A stretch of 64,000 bases of DNA from Aphelocoma coerulescens (Eukaryota > Chordata > Aves > Passeriformes > Corvidae): positions 56,486,345 to 56,550,344 of the forward strand of contig NC_091015.1 in assembly GCF_041296385.1 (NCBI RefSeq). Direction: 5' to 3'. Shown here piece after piece: positions 12,110 through 24,315 of this stretch (the first letter of the stretch is position 1; each line of letters opens with the position of its first letter). The translations under genes were made by a program, and so were the position numbers. Under the pieces are notes generated by a model that made no database searches, was not told where the DNA came from, and saw only the letters and a list, made by a program, of their open reading frames with translations.

Positions 12110-15100
12110 CTAGAAAACATAGTTTTTATTTTAAGTAATTGAGCATGGTGAAACTGGTTTTACAGCACTCAACATACAGCAGCATTAGGCTCATTAAGGT
12201 GAATGCTGATTTACCTTAGGGGAAAGCATGTGAATCTCTGACCTCAGTGTAGTACCAGAGAATGGGAAAACCTGAATTTCTAATCTTGTCTAAAACCCTT
12301 CTGGCTTTAGGTAAGTCACATGATTAAAAAGAATAACTAGCTTTTGTTAACTTTTCTGAGTATAGCATAATGGAAAAGTCAAAAGAAATTGTGCATGCCA
12401 CAGCATCTTCTAATCAGTTTAAACAAACATCTCAGTAGGTTTGAAAGAAGAAAGAAAACAAACACATAAATCAAAGAACAGAAAGTGATGTTGGGCTTGA
12501 TGCTGCTCCTAGAACTGTCTCGGAGCATCTGGGGGCTTGTGGAGTTAAGAGAATATGTTTTGTGTAGAGCACGAGTTGTGCAGGAGTAATTGCATTCAAA
12601 GAAATACTTGAAACTTTTCATTTGGCTTCCTTTCACAGTCTACAGCCATGTGCCTTTTTGGGATGCTGGCTCAGGTGATTTCCTTAATATGTGTGAAGCA
12701 TGTCCTCGATACAACAGTTCATCAGTGATTTCTTTAAGGTACTGTTGTAAAAAACCAGGTGATCCATGCACCCGAGCAAAGACACTGCGGGAGAGATTGG
12801 GGGTTTGAATACAAGCAGGGCAATGATCTGACAACTCCCATGAAGGAAAACTGCCTGTTTCTTGGCCTGAACAGACTAGAGCTGGTTATCCATGCACATA
12901 TCCTGCAAAGGAGGTGTCAGGCCTTGCTCCAGCAGGGGTGGTGCTGTGAAATGTCATAAGAGACAGGTTCACACAAGTGCCGTGACAACAGCAAACTTGC
13001 AGCTCCTCAAATTCCTTAGAGCTGTCATATTCTCTTGCACCTCCATTACCCAGACAGATAACTATCGGTACTTGAGGAGGAAAGCACAGAGTATTCTCAT
13101 CTTTCATCCTTCCCAGAGAAAATCCATGGAAACACCCAAAGCAGTCACTTCCCTCCAACTGTGGGCTGACTATTCCATTTTAACCAGCGTCAGGCTGGAT
13201 ATGCCCAGGGCCGGGGGGCTACTACATACAGGGTGGGTAGTTCTGCTGTGTGGAGGGTACAGACCCTCGTGGCAGTGACTCCATTGGTGGGCATGGGTGT
13301 GCTCCTGCTCCCACAGCTGTTCTCCTGCCAGGACTGCAGGCATCTTGGCTGGCAACCTGCACCTGAGAAAGGAGGACTGGCACCAGGAAGGCATATCAGG
13401 GAATTAAGAGAGTTTTCCCAACACCCTCCTACTCATGCTGTTGCAGGCAGCTTCTGTAACTACAGTAGCTGATTTTTCTTATCCCATGACAAGTGTTTTA
13501 TTTCAATCAAGTTATTAGCTTCATTTCTTTGCCTCCTTTGCCACATAACTCCTTACTATTGGCTCTTTAGAAGCAATCTGCAAATAAAAATTGGTCTCCT
13601 GACTAGAATTAGATTTTATTCTTGTTCACCTAAAATGAAAGATGTCACAGACATCAATAATCATGTGTTTGGCATCACTGCTGATTAGAACACCCTCTGA
13701 TGAGGCTTGCCAGTGCAGTACCTGGCTCCCTATAGTAACCTGCAGGCAAAGGTGGCTGGCTTCCCCAACACCTCCCCAGTGCATTGCAGGTGATGATCTC
13801 CTTATGATTTTCGCAAACCAGCTGGTTTCTACAACATTTCTGGCTCTGGAGGAGCCAGTTGGCTGCTGCAACCTTTCCTGGTGTCTGAGAAGAGAGGAGA
13901 GTTTGGCTGCCCATCACCTCTGGGAAGCTGATATAGGTGTTTGCTGGTCACACTGATTTCCTTATGTATATAGGAAGCTTAATGTGTAATTATCACACAG
14001 CGTAAAAAATGATGGGAGGGAAAAAGAATAGTAATAATGTTAAATTATCACTGAGCACATAAAATTTTCTTGAAAGATTCAGATGCCATTCAGACCTTGG
14101 CTTTCAAGAAAACACCAAGACCAAAGCCACAGGAAGGGTTTACAGGGCTTGCCATTGGAGCCAGCCTGCATCCATGTGTTCACAAATCTCCAGCTCTGCT
14201 AACACACAAAAAGAGAGGATATTGCAGAGAGAAATCTCTGTTAGGAAGAAGCAGTGTAAGTCAGAAAAGAGGGGAAGAGAAAGAAGTAACTATGAGTGTT
14301 CAGGGGCAAGAAAAGACCTTAAACAAAACTAAATGCTGGAAAATTTAGAGAAAATATATAGTATACTTGCTTCAGGTAAAAGAGATCCCCTAAGCTGCCC
14401 TGTTATTTCAAAAGAACAGTCCGGAAGGTTTTTCTCTATAGCTTCATAGTCCTGGAAACACAAACTCTGGCTGAATCCCAGAGGACAAATATTTGCAAAA
14501 AAGATGCTATTATCATGTTGCCATTTGCACTTGAGCTCTAAGGTGTTTACACAGCAGTGGTCAACACAGAAGCAGAGCATGACTCAGAGGCAAAGCCAGA
14601 GGCAGAGGTTCTCAAAGCACATTTCGGGTATCAGACACCTCTGTGTCATCAAGCAGACAGTCATTATCCAGGTAAACATACATTCTTGCTAACAACATCT
14701 CTTACACTGTAAATACTGTCCGTTCCCCTGGACCTGGCCTTTCTATCTGCTCAAGAGCCTTCTTCACTCATGCCATTACTGTTCTTATTCTCATAGGTTT
14801 ATTTGCCATGTCTCTTGAATCATACACATTGCAAGTATTTCCATATAAATGAGGATGTGGTTCTGTTTTCTACAGAGCCTGTGAGATTGAGTGGGACTGA
14901 CAGGTACTGAAATTTTCTCTCTTTTTCTCTAAGCAGTTTTTGTTCTTGAACATCACATAACTTTACAGAAGGCTTGATCCAAACCTGACTTGACTGTAAT
15001 CAGAATTACAGGAGGTGCTCAAAAAATCCCACTTTCTGGGGTTTTTGGAGTCCTACTCCTTTTTATGCCTTAGGAAAAGCCCTGCTGCCATTAATTTGTT

Positions 15101-16574
15101 GCTGTTATTCTTGCTATTGACTTTAGGCATGTGCATAATAATGAAATTGCTTCTCCAAGTGAAATGCATGACCTGCTTTAGTAGGTTTGCTCCTCACGAG
15201 CATCCAAAGCTTTTCTACTGTTTCAAGCAGCAAGAAGAAGCTGCTGATTCCTGCTGGGCTGCAGTGTTCACCTCCCAGGAGAGGATAAATCGGGTTACAC
15301 TGTAGCTCCCACACAATCCATAGGATTTTTCACTCCTTTCAAGTTCAGGGTCAGTTTTTTTTTCTACTGGGTATATCCATGCATCTCAGAAGGTAACTGG
15401 ATTATACAGATTCAACTAAAGGGATAATAGGATTTTATGTGTGTAAAGAATGGCAGCTGAAAAGAAATATCTTGACATGTCAGAAGAACAAGGTCCACTG
15501 AGTGAATCATGAACACAGAGCTAGCATGTCATAATTTAAAGAAGAAAATTGTATTTTAATAGCAGGATCAGTGCTTCTAATTGCAACTTCATGGTTGTGT
15601 GCCTGTAATTTAAAACACTGAGGATATGACTTATGGAATAGAAATCAGATAAATGTCTTCTATCAATGAATGAATCCTAGCAATTAGCTCCCTGCCCCAT
15701 TCTGCACTGGGAAATCCTCCCTTGGAAAGGAAGGAATTAATATTCTACACATATCTTTTGTGAAACTAGGGTCTACAGAGTGAGATGGTTTCTCAGAGAT
15801 ACAATTTGTGAAATCATATAAAAATGACATTTTAATGAAGAATTCTAAGCCATATTTTTACATTAATAACGTCAAAAAGATATCAGGAATATGAGATCTA
15901 GTAACTTAAATAGTTATAGGATTGGTCTGTGAGGCACAAAGCTATTCTGCCATTCAGACTGTTCTCTATTTAGGGGTGTGCATGTGGAGCTCCAAGCTCC
16001 TTTGGGTAGATAAAATAAGGGGCAGAAAAAGGGGAGTCTTACATATATTTGTATTGAATAGCTGTTGCTTTTGAAATTTGTATCACCAGTTACATTTCAA
16101 TAGCTTTTCTGTGCACACCAAATGCTCACATCTTACACCTGTCAGCCTCATCTCATTTTTAAAAGTTTACAATAGCAGCTCCTATACCTGCTGAAAACAT
16201 TTTCATCTTCACCGTTGCTATAAAGACCCATATCGACAAGAAGGAGGAGCAGTGGGGCATACAGTGAATCTATTCTCAAGCTGCTAACAAAGAGACAAAG
16301 GGGAGAGAAAGGAAGGGAACTGGTCTGCATGTGTTAGTGCTCACATGTGTGCAGGGCTTAATACAGCCCCATTCACTAAGTTTGGGACAAAATCCCAGCT
16401 CGGAATCTAAGTGAAGACATGCCACTGACTTTCCTGTAAATAGCTACTTGCTATCTCCCAGCTACACACCTTTGAGAGGTGGATGAAGTTTTTTCAGACC
16501 TCATATGTGAGTTTTTGATTAACAGAGAAATACATCAGCACCAACACGACATATGGTGCATTTTTGGTACTTAC
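12110..16574 (-). other. AOAH: AOAH intron 2
   Basis: An intron of about 4.5 kb between exons 2 and 3. It is unique sequence. The longest frames (for example 12892-13278 and 13642-13956, both plus) have no recognisable domain and overlap similar frames on the other strand. Confidence 0.75.
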
Positions 16575-16670
16575 CAGGTATGTAGTCACACAGTCTCTCC
16601 ACGGCTGCTTTTACTGTACTGTTGTGCCACTGTGCAAGCTGTTCGATGACAGACACCACAAGCACGCATC
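16575..16670 (-). CDS. AOAH: AOAH coding exon 2 (saposin B-like domain, first half)
   Basis: This 96-bp exon encodes residues 52(split)-84(split) and begins CVLVVSVIEQLAQWHNSTVK. It is nearly identical to the human AOAH segment that follows HTCVG. The acceptor is GAAG|GATGC and the donor CCTG|GTAAGTAC. It supplies the second and third conserved cysteines (C53 and C79) of the saposin fold, which in the mature protein helps bind lipopolysaccharide and membrane. It also carries an N-glycosylation sequon, N68-S-T, at the same place as in human. Phase 1 entry and phase 1 exit join cleanly to the neighbouring exons. The exon is too short and lacks a usable Met, so it is invisible to simple ORF calling. 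Confidence 0.97.
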
Positions 16671-18524
16671 CTTCAAGCAAACAAGAAACCAAAAAGAGGG
16701 AATACCATTATCTGTGAAATGTGAGGAAGTGCCCTGCACCACAGAAGTATTTCTGGCATCTTTGGGCATTTCATTTTTTTGAGGTGTTCCATGGCAGATA
16801 GGTGTTCAAGGGGAAAAAACATCAATTAATTTCTGTCTTCATTCAAACCCTGTAAGTTATTACAGAGAGGATGCTGATTCCAGAGGAGCACGCAGAACAG
16901 CCTGGCTTTTACAGCACTGTATGATGCTCCTGGAAGAATGACTCCATTCTTTCACGGCTGAAAATTGAGGAGTCGAGGGGATAGCCAATGTTACACTTGC
17001 CTGCTTGGTCACCTGCTCTCTTGTTTTATCTCACAAGAAAAAAGGCACAGGTCTGTACTTGACAGGACTTTTATATCTCTCCACAAAAGCTGCTCAGAGA
17101 GGAAACCAAATGTTTGTGACTGCCTTCAGAAGAGATGTCACACCACAGACATATGTGCTGACCATGACAGAGCATCCATTGCATCATTTCTTCACAGACT
17201 TTCCTCTGAAGCCCAGTGATGCTCAGCACACACAGGGGTGCTGAGCCCAGCTACACATTTGTTAAAACCAAAATGTCTTCACAGTTCGTTCTGCTCTGCT
17301 TCTGTGGTTGGAAAGAAACCACTTCCTATGACCTACGATTCTGGTTATTTCTCATCACTAATCTGGGTGTGAACATGGCTAGTGAAGTTTCTTGAGACGT
17401 GCAGCATGTTTCCTGCTGTTTTGGGGATTGAATAGATTCAATGTGATCCCTATGGAACAGTCATTCAAAATCCACAATGAGCATTCATTTCAATTTGAAA
17501 TTGCTGTAGGTCAGGATTGTGCTTTCTCTGCAGTGGCTTCACGATTTTATGAGGAATACATCTTAGGTGATGCAAAGTCTGCCCACTGTAGTCAGACCTC
17601 TTAGCCAGAGTGAGGTCACTGCCTAGACTCAGAACCTGTGCAAGAGAGGCAGGTATCCCAGGCAGACAGGAGACAAGGAGCCAGGATGCCAGTTTCCAGC
17701 AGCCTGAATAAAGACTTTTCTTTGAAATCCCTGTAACTGAACTGTGTTTCCTCTCCTAGGTAAGAAATCTCATCTCTCAGACTTGCTCTAGCAGAGTCTA
17801 GAAGTGGAGGTGAACTGCAGTAATTTGATGTGGCTGCAGACTCATCTTTTTCCAGAGCTCAAGAACATTAATGTTCAGGTTTTCAGACTGTCAAAACTCT
17901 TCAAAGTGAGCTTATAAATTCCTTCCAAGAACCCTTACCTATGTGCTATTAAATCAAAGTGCTGTTCTTCAACATAAATAACTTTGATGCTTCTATGGCA
18001 AGTAAAAGAGAAGGTAGGGCAATTGGAACTTCCTGTAAGACCAATATTTTTGAGTTTTCTATTACTTCTTCTATCCCAATACAGTAATCCAGTGGAAATT
18101 ACAGTGAATTTGTCACCTCTTTTGCAGGGATAAAAGCCCACTTCTACATACTTATTAAATAAAAGGCTCACTCTAGATCCTCTGCAGAATGATTTATGAA
18201 GCATACTAAGAACCATTACCTCCAGTCAGCCTAAAAGAATTGAAGAATAAATGGAGACAGATGTGACCAAGAAAAACCCTGAAGCAAGACATTCCTTCTT
18301 TCCTGCCCCCCTCCCCAACTACCCAAATAGCCAGAGGCTAACTAGTCCCAGGAATTAATAGCTAATTAAAAACACAATAGCTGAAAATAAAAAAAAGTTT
18401 AATAATAGAGACCCAAACTAAAAGTAAGGGGGACATCCAAGATGAAGGGTATAGCACGTTCAGGTCTTGGTCTCAAAGAACAGGCCAGGAGCCATCTGGT
18501 CCAGGTTTAACCTTAGCACAGCCT

Positions 18525-18672
18525 CATCATGAAATAGTTTGGGTTGGAAGGGACCTTTCCAGTCCAAGCCCTCTGCAGTGAGCAGGGCCATCTTCACCTA
18601 GATGAGGTTGTTCAGAGCCCTGTTCAACCTGATCTCAAATGTTTCCAGGGATAGGACATCCAGCACTCCCAC
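18525..18672 (-). mobile_element. CR1 LINE fragment
   Basis: This resembles the reverse complement of a CR1 3' region: GGGTTGGAAGGGACC, then a CCAAGCC...CTGCAGTGAGCAGGG block, a GGTTGTTCAGAGCCC block and TTTCCAGGGATAGGACATCC. It is 5'-truncated and diverged, as is usual for old avian CR1 copies. Confidence 0.85.
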
Positions 18673-19228
18673 AGTGGTGGGGGTGGAAGTTAAAGAATGC
18701 AAGAGACTTCAGCTGTTTTAGTGCAAGTTATGCCCTGCACTGGCCTCAGGGGCAGAAAACAGACCCTGGCTCCTTTGCCAGCGTAGTGTGGGAATAGCCT
18801 TGCTGGACTGACTCCGTCCTGTAGCACTGAGATGGCAGTGCACATCCTGAAAACACATCATAACACATCTACAGCATTACGTAACTTAGTTCCTATAAGG
18901 CTGCATTATTGACACACATGAACAACCTACAGACAACAGGAACTACCCTTCCCCTGACTTCTATGTCCGTTTTATTCATGAGGATGGAAGCTCAGAAAAA
19001 TTAAATTACCTAAATGATGACTTAACCACAAAACCACACAGTCTTTCTGTGCTTTCCTTTCTACTCTTACCAAGGTCAGATGTTCATCTATCAATCTTGC
19101 TAAGTCAGAAAGACAAAAGGAGTCCAAGCAGAGAGAGAGGGAGAAGCTAGCCCTTTGATATTTTCCAAGGTGCACAGCTTTTGTTGTTTTACCTCTCATT
19201 CTTTTGCATCATGAGCTTGAGGAATCTA

Positions 19229-19275
19229 CAGAATCATAGAATTGTTTAGGTTGGAGTTGACAGTGTCACCTACTG
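19229..19275 (-). mobile_element. Short CR1 3'-end remnant
   Basis: CAGAATCATAGAATTGTTTAGG followed by TTGGAGTTGACAG is the complement of the terminal CR1 ATTCTATGATTCT motif. Only about 45 bp can be recognised. Confidence 0.7.
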
Positions 19276-22216
19276 CAGCAGAGAGAAGTGTTGCTCATTT
19301 TGCCTGTGCTGTGTAACTCAGTGCTCCTGCACCTGCAGCCAGGGGCTGCAATAAAAAGGGACTATGGACAAACAGCTCAAAATTCAAAAAGTTGGGCCGA
19401 GGATAAAAACACCACTGATATTTCCATTTTCTCTGTTACACAACAAGACAGTCTTCACTGAAGATGTAAATTGCTCTTTCATGTTTGTCAAAGTACCACA
19501 GAGGGAGTGAGAAAAAAAAAAACAAAACTATTTTTGGTTCAGCTCTGCCAAATAGAAACAGAATTCTTAATCACAAACACAATCATGCAGGTATCCCCAC
19601 TCAAGGAGCAGTCTCACAGCAATTAAAAGAAAATTTTTCGTGTTGATTAAGTCAGATAGACACCTTTTTGTCTATTGAACCAGGCCCAAAGGCAAATGTG
19701 CTTCACATGAGGATGAATGGAGCCAATGCTCAGTCTGAGCAGTACTTAATGCAGTACCTCAGGCTACTAGACGCTATATGAATATAAATAACAGTAACAA
19801 CAGCCTGACTACTTGGGAAAAATCCACAGAGCTGAACTTCAAAATGTTTGCTCTCATAAACTCATCTTCACTCTCACAGAGAGGATGTTTCTGCTTGTGC
19901 TATCAGACCCTTCCCACCTTGGGCACTTGCAGACCACACCTTGGTTATCCAAATGCAGTTATTCCACATGAAGTACCATGCTCCATGGGACAACTTGATA
20001 GACAAAGTCTTGGCTGATTTTCAAAAGGATCTGCTGTTCCTTAGGCACCACAGCTGAAGTCTCTGGACCTGAATTTGGAGAGTCTCCCTGCCCTCTGGTA
20101 GGAAGGGTGCTCCCCAGGAACATATCCCACCAACACGTGCCATTGGCTGATCTGCTCTCTGTCTCCCCCATCTATCTGGGCTTTTATCAGTTGCCCTCGG
20201 TCAACCTGTCCTTACTCCTTGTGGTCTGCTGCCGTGAGCTGTGCCCTGGTGGCTGCCTGCTTATGTGTGCATTCTGCTGGCCTCAAAGCCTTTCATTTAG
20301 GCTGATGTCATCAGGAGAAGTTTTTGGGCTGGAGATTCTAAAATACTCAGGAAAAAGGTAGAACCCTGCGAGGAGGGATGAGGAATGTCCTAAGGGGACT
20401 CACAGTGGTAGAGGGAGCCTGATCTACTTAAGCTCCATGTTTTTTTCATGCAAACATGCCTCCCCAGTAATTCAGGTTTATCCTCTAGGAGAACCTATCT
20501 CTGGTGCTAGGCTATAGGTAAAACTTCAACAGGTGAGTGTCTATAAATGAAAGTTAACTCAGACTATCCTTGCTTATACTATAAACCTGCTCTCTTTTTA
20601 TCATCTTCCTCTAGATTAAGTGGCAGGAAAAGAAATGCTGACCAGTAATCCTAATTTTTAATAGGTCTTAATTCCACTGGCTAAAAATGGAAAATAGTTA
20701 GCTAAAAAGGACAGGGGGAAATCAGACGTCTTTGACTGTAAAAATCTCACTGCTTTAATTACTTATGATGTGCAAGAATATAAAGTTTTTAGTACTATAG
20801 CATCAGTAGAAAAGCACGTCCAGATCTGGCCAGTCATTAGCAACTATTGCTTGCTTTTAATTTACCAGATATTTAGATGTGATTTATTTCTCATCATGAG
20901 CTAGGCACGTATAAGGCAATGTAAATAGGCTTAATCATTAAATAAAGCTCAATTTTTTTTTTTTACAGTTGCACAGGATTTTCTTTAGAAACAACTTTCA
21001 GTATGTTGATTCTGCTGTCTCACTTCAATAATAGGTTTCAATACCTTGACAGGCTGAAGGATGTTTTCTCTGAAAGAAATTCATTGGCATTATAATACTT
21101 ACTAGGCATTAGAAACTAGACTCTGGTACCTGCTGCTTTTAGTGATGGTTTGTCCCACCTGCTATTAATTTCTGAAGAGATAAGACAAGACCATAACCAT
21201 TTTGCTCAGTGCAGTAAGGTGAAAACTCAAACATCAGGAAGTGCTTCTCTCCATGTATTTGAAAGTAGTATGTAATAAAAAAATGCCATTTCCAACAAGC
21301 CCAGGAAAAAAAAATCATACCCCATTAATAAAATCAGAACTAGAGGAATTCAGCGCTTAGCTGCGAAGCCTCTGGCAGTTTGAGCAGACTATTTAACTTA
21401 ATCCACTTCTGCCACACAAGTTTGAAAGGATCTATAATTAGAATTATACCTAGGGATGTCAAAAAGTATCTGGATAGTGAAAGCTGCCTCTCTAAGTTTC
21501 AGATTTGTAGGTATATTTGTCTGAGTAAAACTCTGTTAAATGGGTTTTCTGGCACCTGGCACATCCTCCTTTGCCATCCTTTGCTCATGTTTCTGCATGC
21601 TGAATTTCTTTCTCACCCCTCCAGTCATAAATTATATGTACCCACAGAGTACAAGGAGGACATAAGTCAAAAAAAGTGGCCTTGGACACCAATAAAAACC
21701 TTTCTGGCCAGGCTGTGGCTACCCTGCGGCCACTCTGCTTGCTCCTGATGGAGCAGGAACTGGTGCCTTGCTTGGTGATATGGCAAACCTCTGCCTAAAA
21801 ATCTGTCTGCTGCAGCAAGGCTCTGCATACAAGAAGCCATTTATCACATTCCTGGCTTTATACAGAAGATGAAGGCTTTCCCAAAACAGCCTTTGCTTCT
21901 TCCATTTATAGATGATCCTAAGCTCCAAAGGCATCTCTTAAAGCCTACAGGTGAGGAGACCCAAGAACCTGTCTACAAAAGAGGATATTGCTACTCTTTG
22001 TGCTGATGCAGTTGTTCTGGCATAAAAACACCTCTTTCCAAACTAATCTAATCCAGTTCCAGTTCAACCTGGAACAAGACATGCCTCATTCACATAGGGT
22101 ACTAATAAGAAATAAGGCTTTCTCCTCTGAGATGGGGACATCCATGTGGGTATTCTAGGTGCAGGCAGACCATGGCTATGCAAAGTTACAACACAGAGAG
22201 TATTTTCTTTTCATAT

Positions 22217-22450
22217 AATTATAGAATGGTTTGGGTTGAGAGGGACTTTAAAGATCATCTTGTTCCAAGCCCCCTGTCATGGGCATAGACACCTTCCACT
22301 GCACCAGGTTGCTCAAAGCCCCATCCAACTCAGCCTTGAACGCTGCCAGGGATGGGGGCAGCCACAATTTCTCTGAGCAACCTGTTCCAGCATCTCACTC
22401 ACTATATATTCCTTTCCTAACAGTGCCCAATATCCATATTTCCTTGCTGC
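22217..22450 (-). mobile_element. CR1 LINE fragment
   Basis: A clear complement of the CR1 3' region: ATAGAATGGTTTGGGTTG, GGGACTTTAAAGATCATCTTG, CCCCCTGTCATGGGCA, CACCTTCCACTGCACCAGG, TTGCTCAAAGCCCCATCC, GGGATGGGGGCAGCCAC and AACCTGTTCCAGCATCTCAC, all in consensus order. Confidence 0.95.
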
Positions 22451-23922
22451 ACTGCTTCTCATTACTGAGCTGATACTTTCAAAGAACAGCCCTTTACAAC
22501 CTCAAGATTTCATTCCAGCATGGAAATATTCAGCTCAAATGACATAAACATATATACAAAGTAAGGACAGTTATCTTCCCATACACAGCCAGAGGATTTG
22601 TTGCTTTGAAAGGTAATTTGGAAATGCATCTGAATGATAAAGTCTTTTAACTCAGACTTTTGTTTCCTATCTCATTTACAGTATTAAGGTATTTTACAGA
22701 GATACTGAAGTGATGGAATATAATTATAGGTAGCCATATTCAAATATCTTGGCATATACAAAACCCTTTCATCCTTAATTTGCTAAGTCTTATGAAATAT
22801 CTTGGAAACACTAGATGGTACACTATTAACAAACCTGTCACTGGGCATTAAATTGCACATAGTATAGTGGCTAAAGACATTTTTAAAATATTAATATCAA
22901 TATAGCAGCATTTTGAGTGAATTTGTAACAAATTCCAGCAAAACCTGGAATACCAGTTATGATTTCTGTTGCTCATGCAAAAGCAGTGGGCCACCTTAGG
23001 CCCCCTAATTCAGAGCTCCAATCATTCATTTTTGTTTCATTAAGACATCCAACAAGGACTCTGATACAGCTATGACAGTACAGAAAATTCAGTTTCCATC
23101 TAGTGGAAGACTCTGGTATCCATACCTGCCAGCCAAATGTATCCCTGGTGTGTCCTTCATTACACTTGAAAGAGCCCTATTTAACAAAATCTATAACACC
23201 AGGCATTTCCAAAAGAAATGTTTTCTGTATTAATTAAGAGGAAAAAAACCCTGCGTATGTATGTGTGACATTAACACATTTCTCTTTTCAAAATCAGGAA
23301 AGGGTATTGAAAATTTACTGAAGCCCAAATGCTGTCAGCGGGAGTTAATGTAAGTGCATAACTTCATCCTTGTTGCAAAGGCTTCACCATTTTAGGATTC
23401 TGAATGTGAGAAACTTTTTTTCAGATACACAGTTCCTAAAAGCAGTAAAAGTGATCGCCTTAAACATAAGCAGAAGATCTCTACAGGGTTAACACATGAA
23501 CAAGAGTGAGAGGCCCACACGTGGCAATCAGCATCCAAATAGACAATCAATAAAATAAGATTATTATACTCAACAGAACCATCAGTAATGTAAAATGTAC
23601 AAGACTACCTATGTCTACAAATGCACATGGATGTGACTGTGTATTTATACACACATAGATGTGGATGTGTTTGCATGCTGAGCATATCTTTTTATTGTGA
23701 TCAACAGATACATATACCTTTTACAGTCATAAGCTTTCACTAAGACTTGGAATGATTTTGGAAAAGAAATTTTTACCATCAGTTGGTGAAAAGTTACTGA
23801 AAAGCTGCTGAATAGTTGCTCTAGTATCTCTACTGTACTATTCCCATGCCTGTGTTTATTCTAGCAAAAGTATAATCATAGGGGAAAATGTTATGGTCAA
23901 ATTTAGTATTTATTGCTGATCA

Positions 23923-24315
23923 TCAGGTCAAACTTTGCCGCTGATTAAATGGAGCAATGTTGGTGAAGTGAGCAGAGCTGTTGTGGCTTGGAATTGACTT
24001 TGCTGTAATCAAAGTCGATTCCCAACCTTTTAGAGTAAAATACATTGTGGTGCTACACTGATATTGGGCATGGCTTTTTTTACAGAACTCACTGAGCTGT
24101 AAATTATACGTTCTGTCATGGTGCCCCCCCAGACAATATGTGCACAGCCACTTTGTCTGAGCGCAGTTGTTAGAAGCCTTCAACTCCATTTGGCAGGTTC
24201 CATTGTGTGAAGTTATCGGGAAGTCGGAACACCGCCGGTCCTGCTGCCACTCCACAGGGCATATTTCATCCCTGCACTCATGCACAGCTAGACAGAGGCA
24301 AACTGTTGAGGACAA
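23923..24315 (-). other. Cysteine-rich open frame in AOAH intron 1, unrecognised
   Basis: A 130-codon minus-strand frame in the same orientation as AOAH. It has 11 cysteines among the first 87 residues, an NGTC and an HNSS sequon, and no domain I recognise. AG dinucleotides at two places near the start (ACAG|TTTGC and TCTAG|CTGTG) would join to AOAH exon 1 in the correct phase. The second has a pyrimidine-rich lead-in. The frame ends at TGA and no strong downstream donor was seen, so it would have to be a terminal exon. It may equally be chance in an otherwise non-coding segment. Confidence 0.25.

Noticed and set aside
19600..19720. Candidate AOAH exon with an FNRQK-like reading, considered for the CYLVIDKF segment
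   Set aside because: No cysteine or frame match, and the true exon was then found at 12049-12109 with exact phase.
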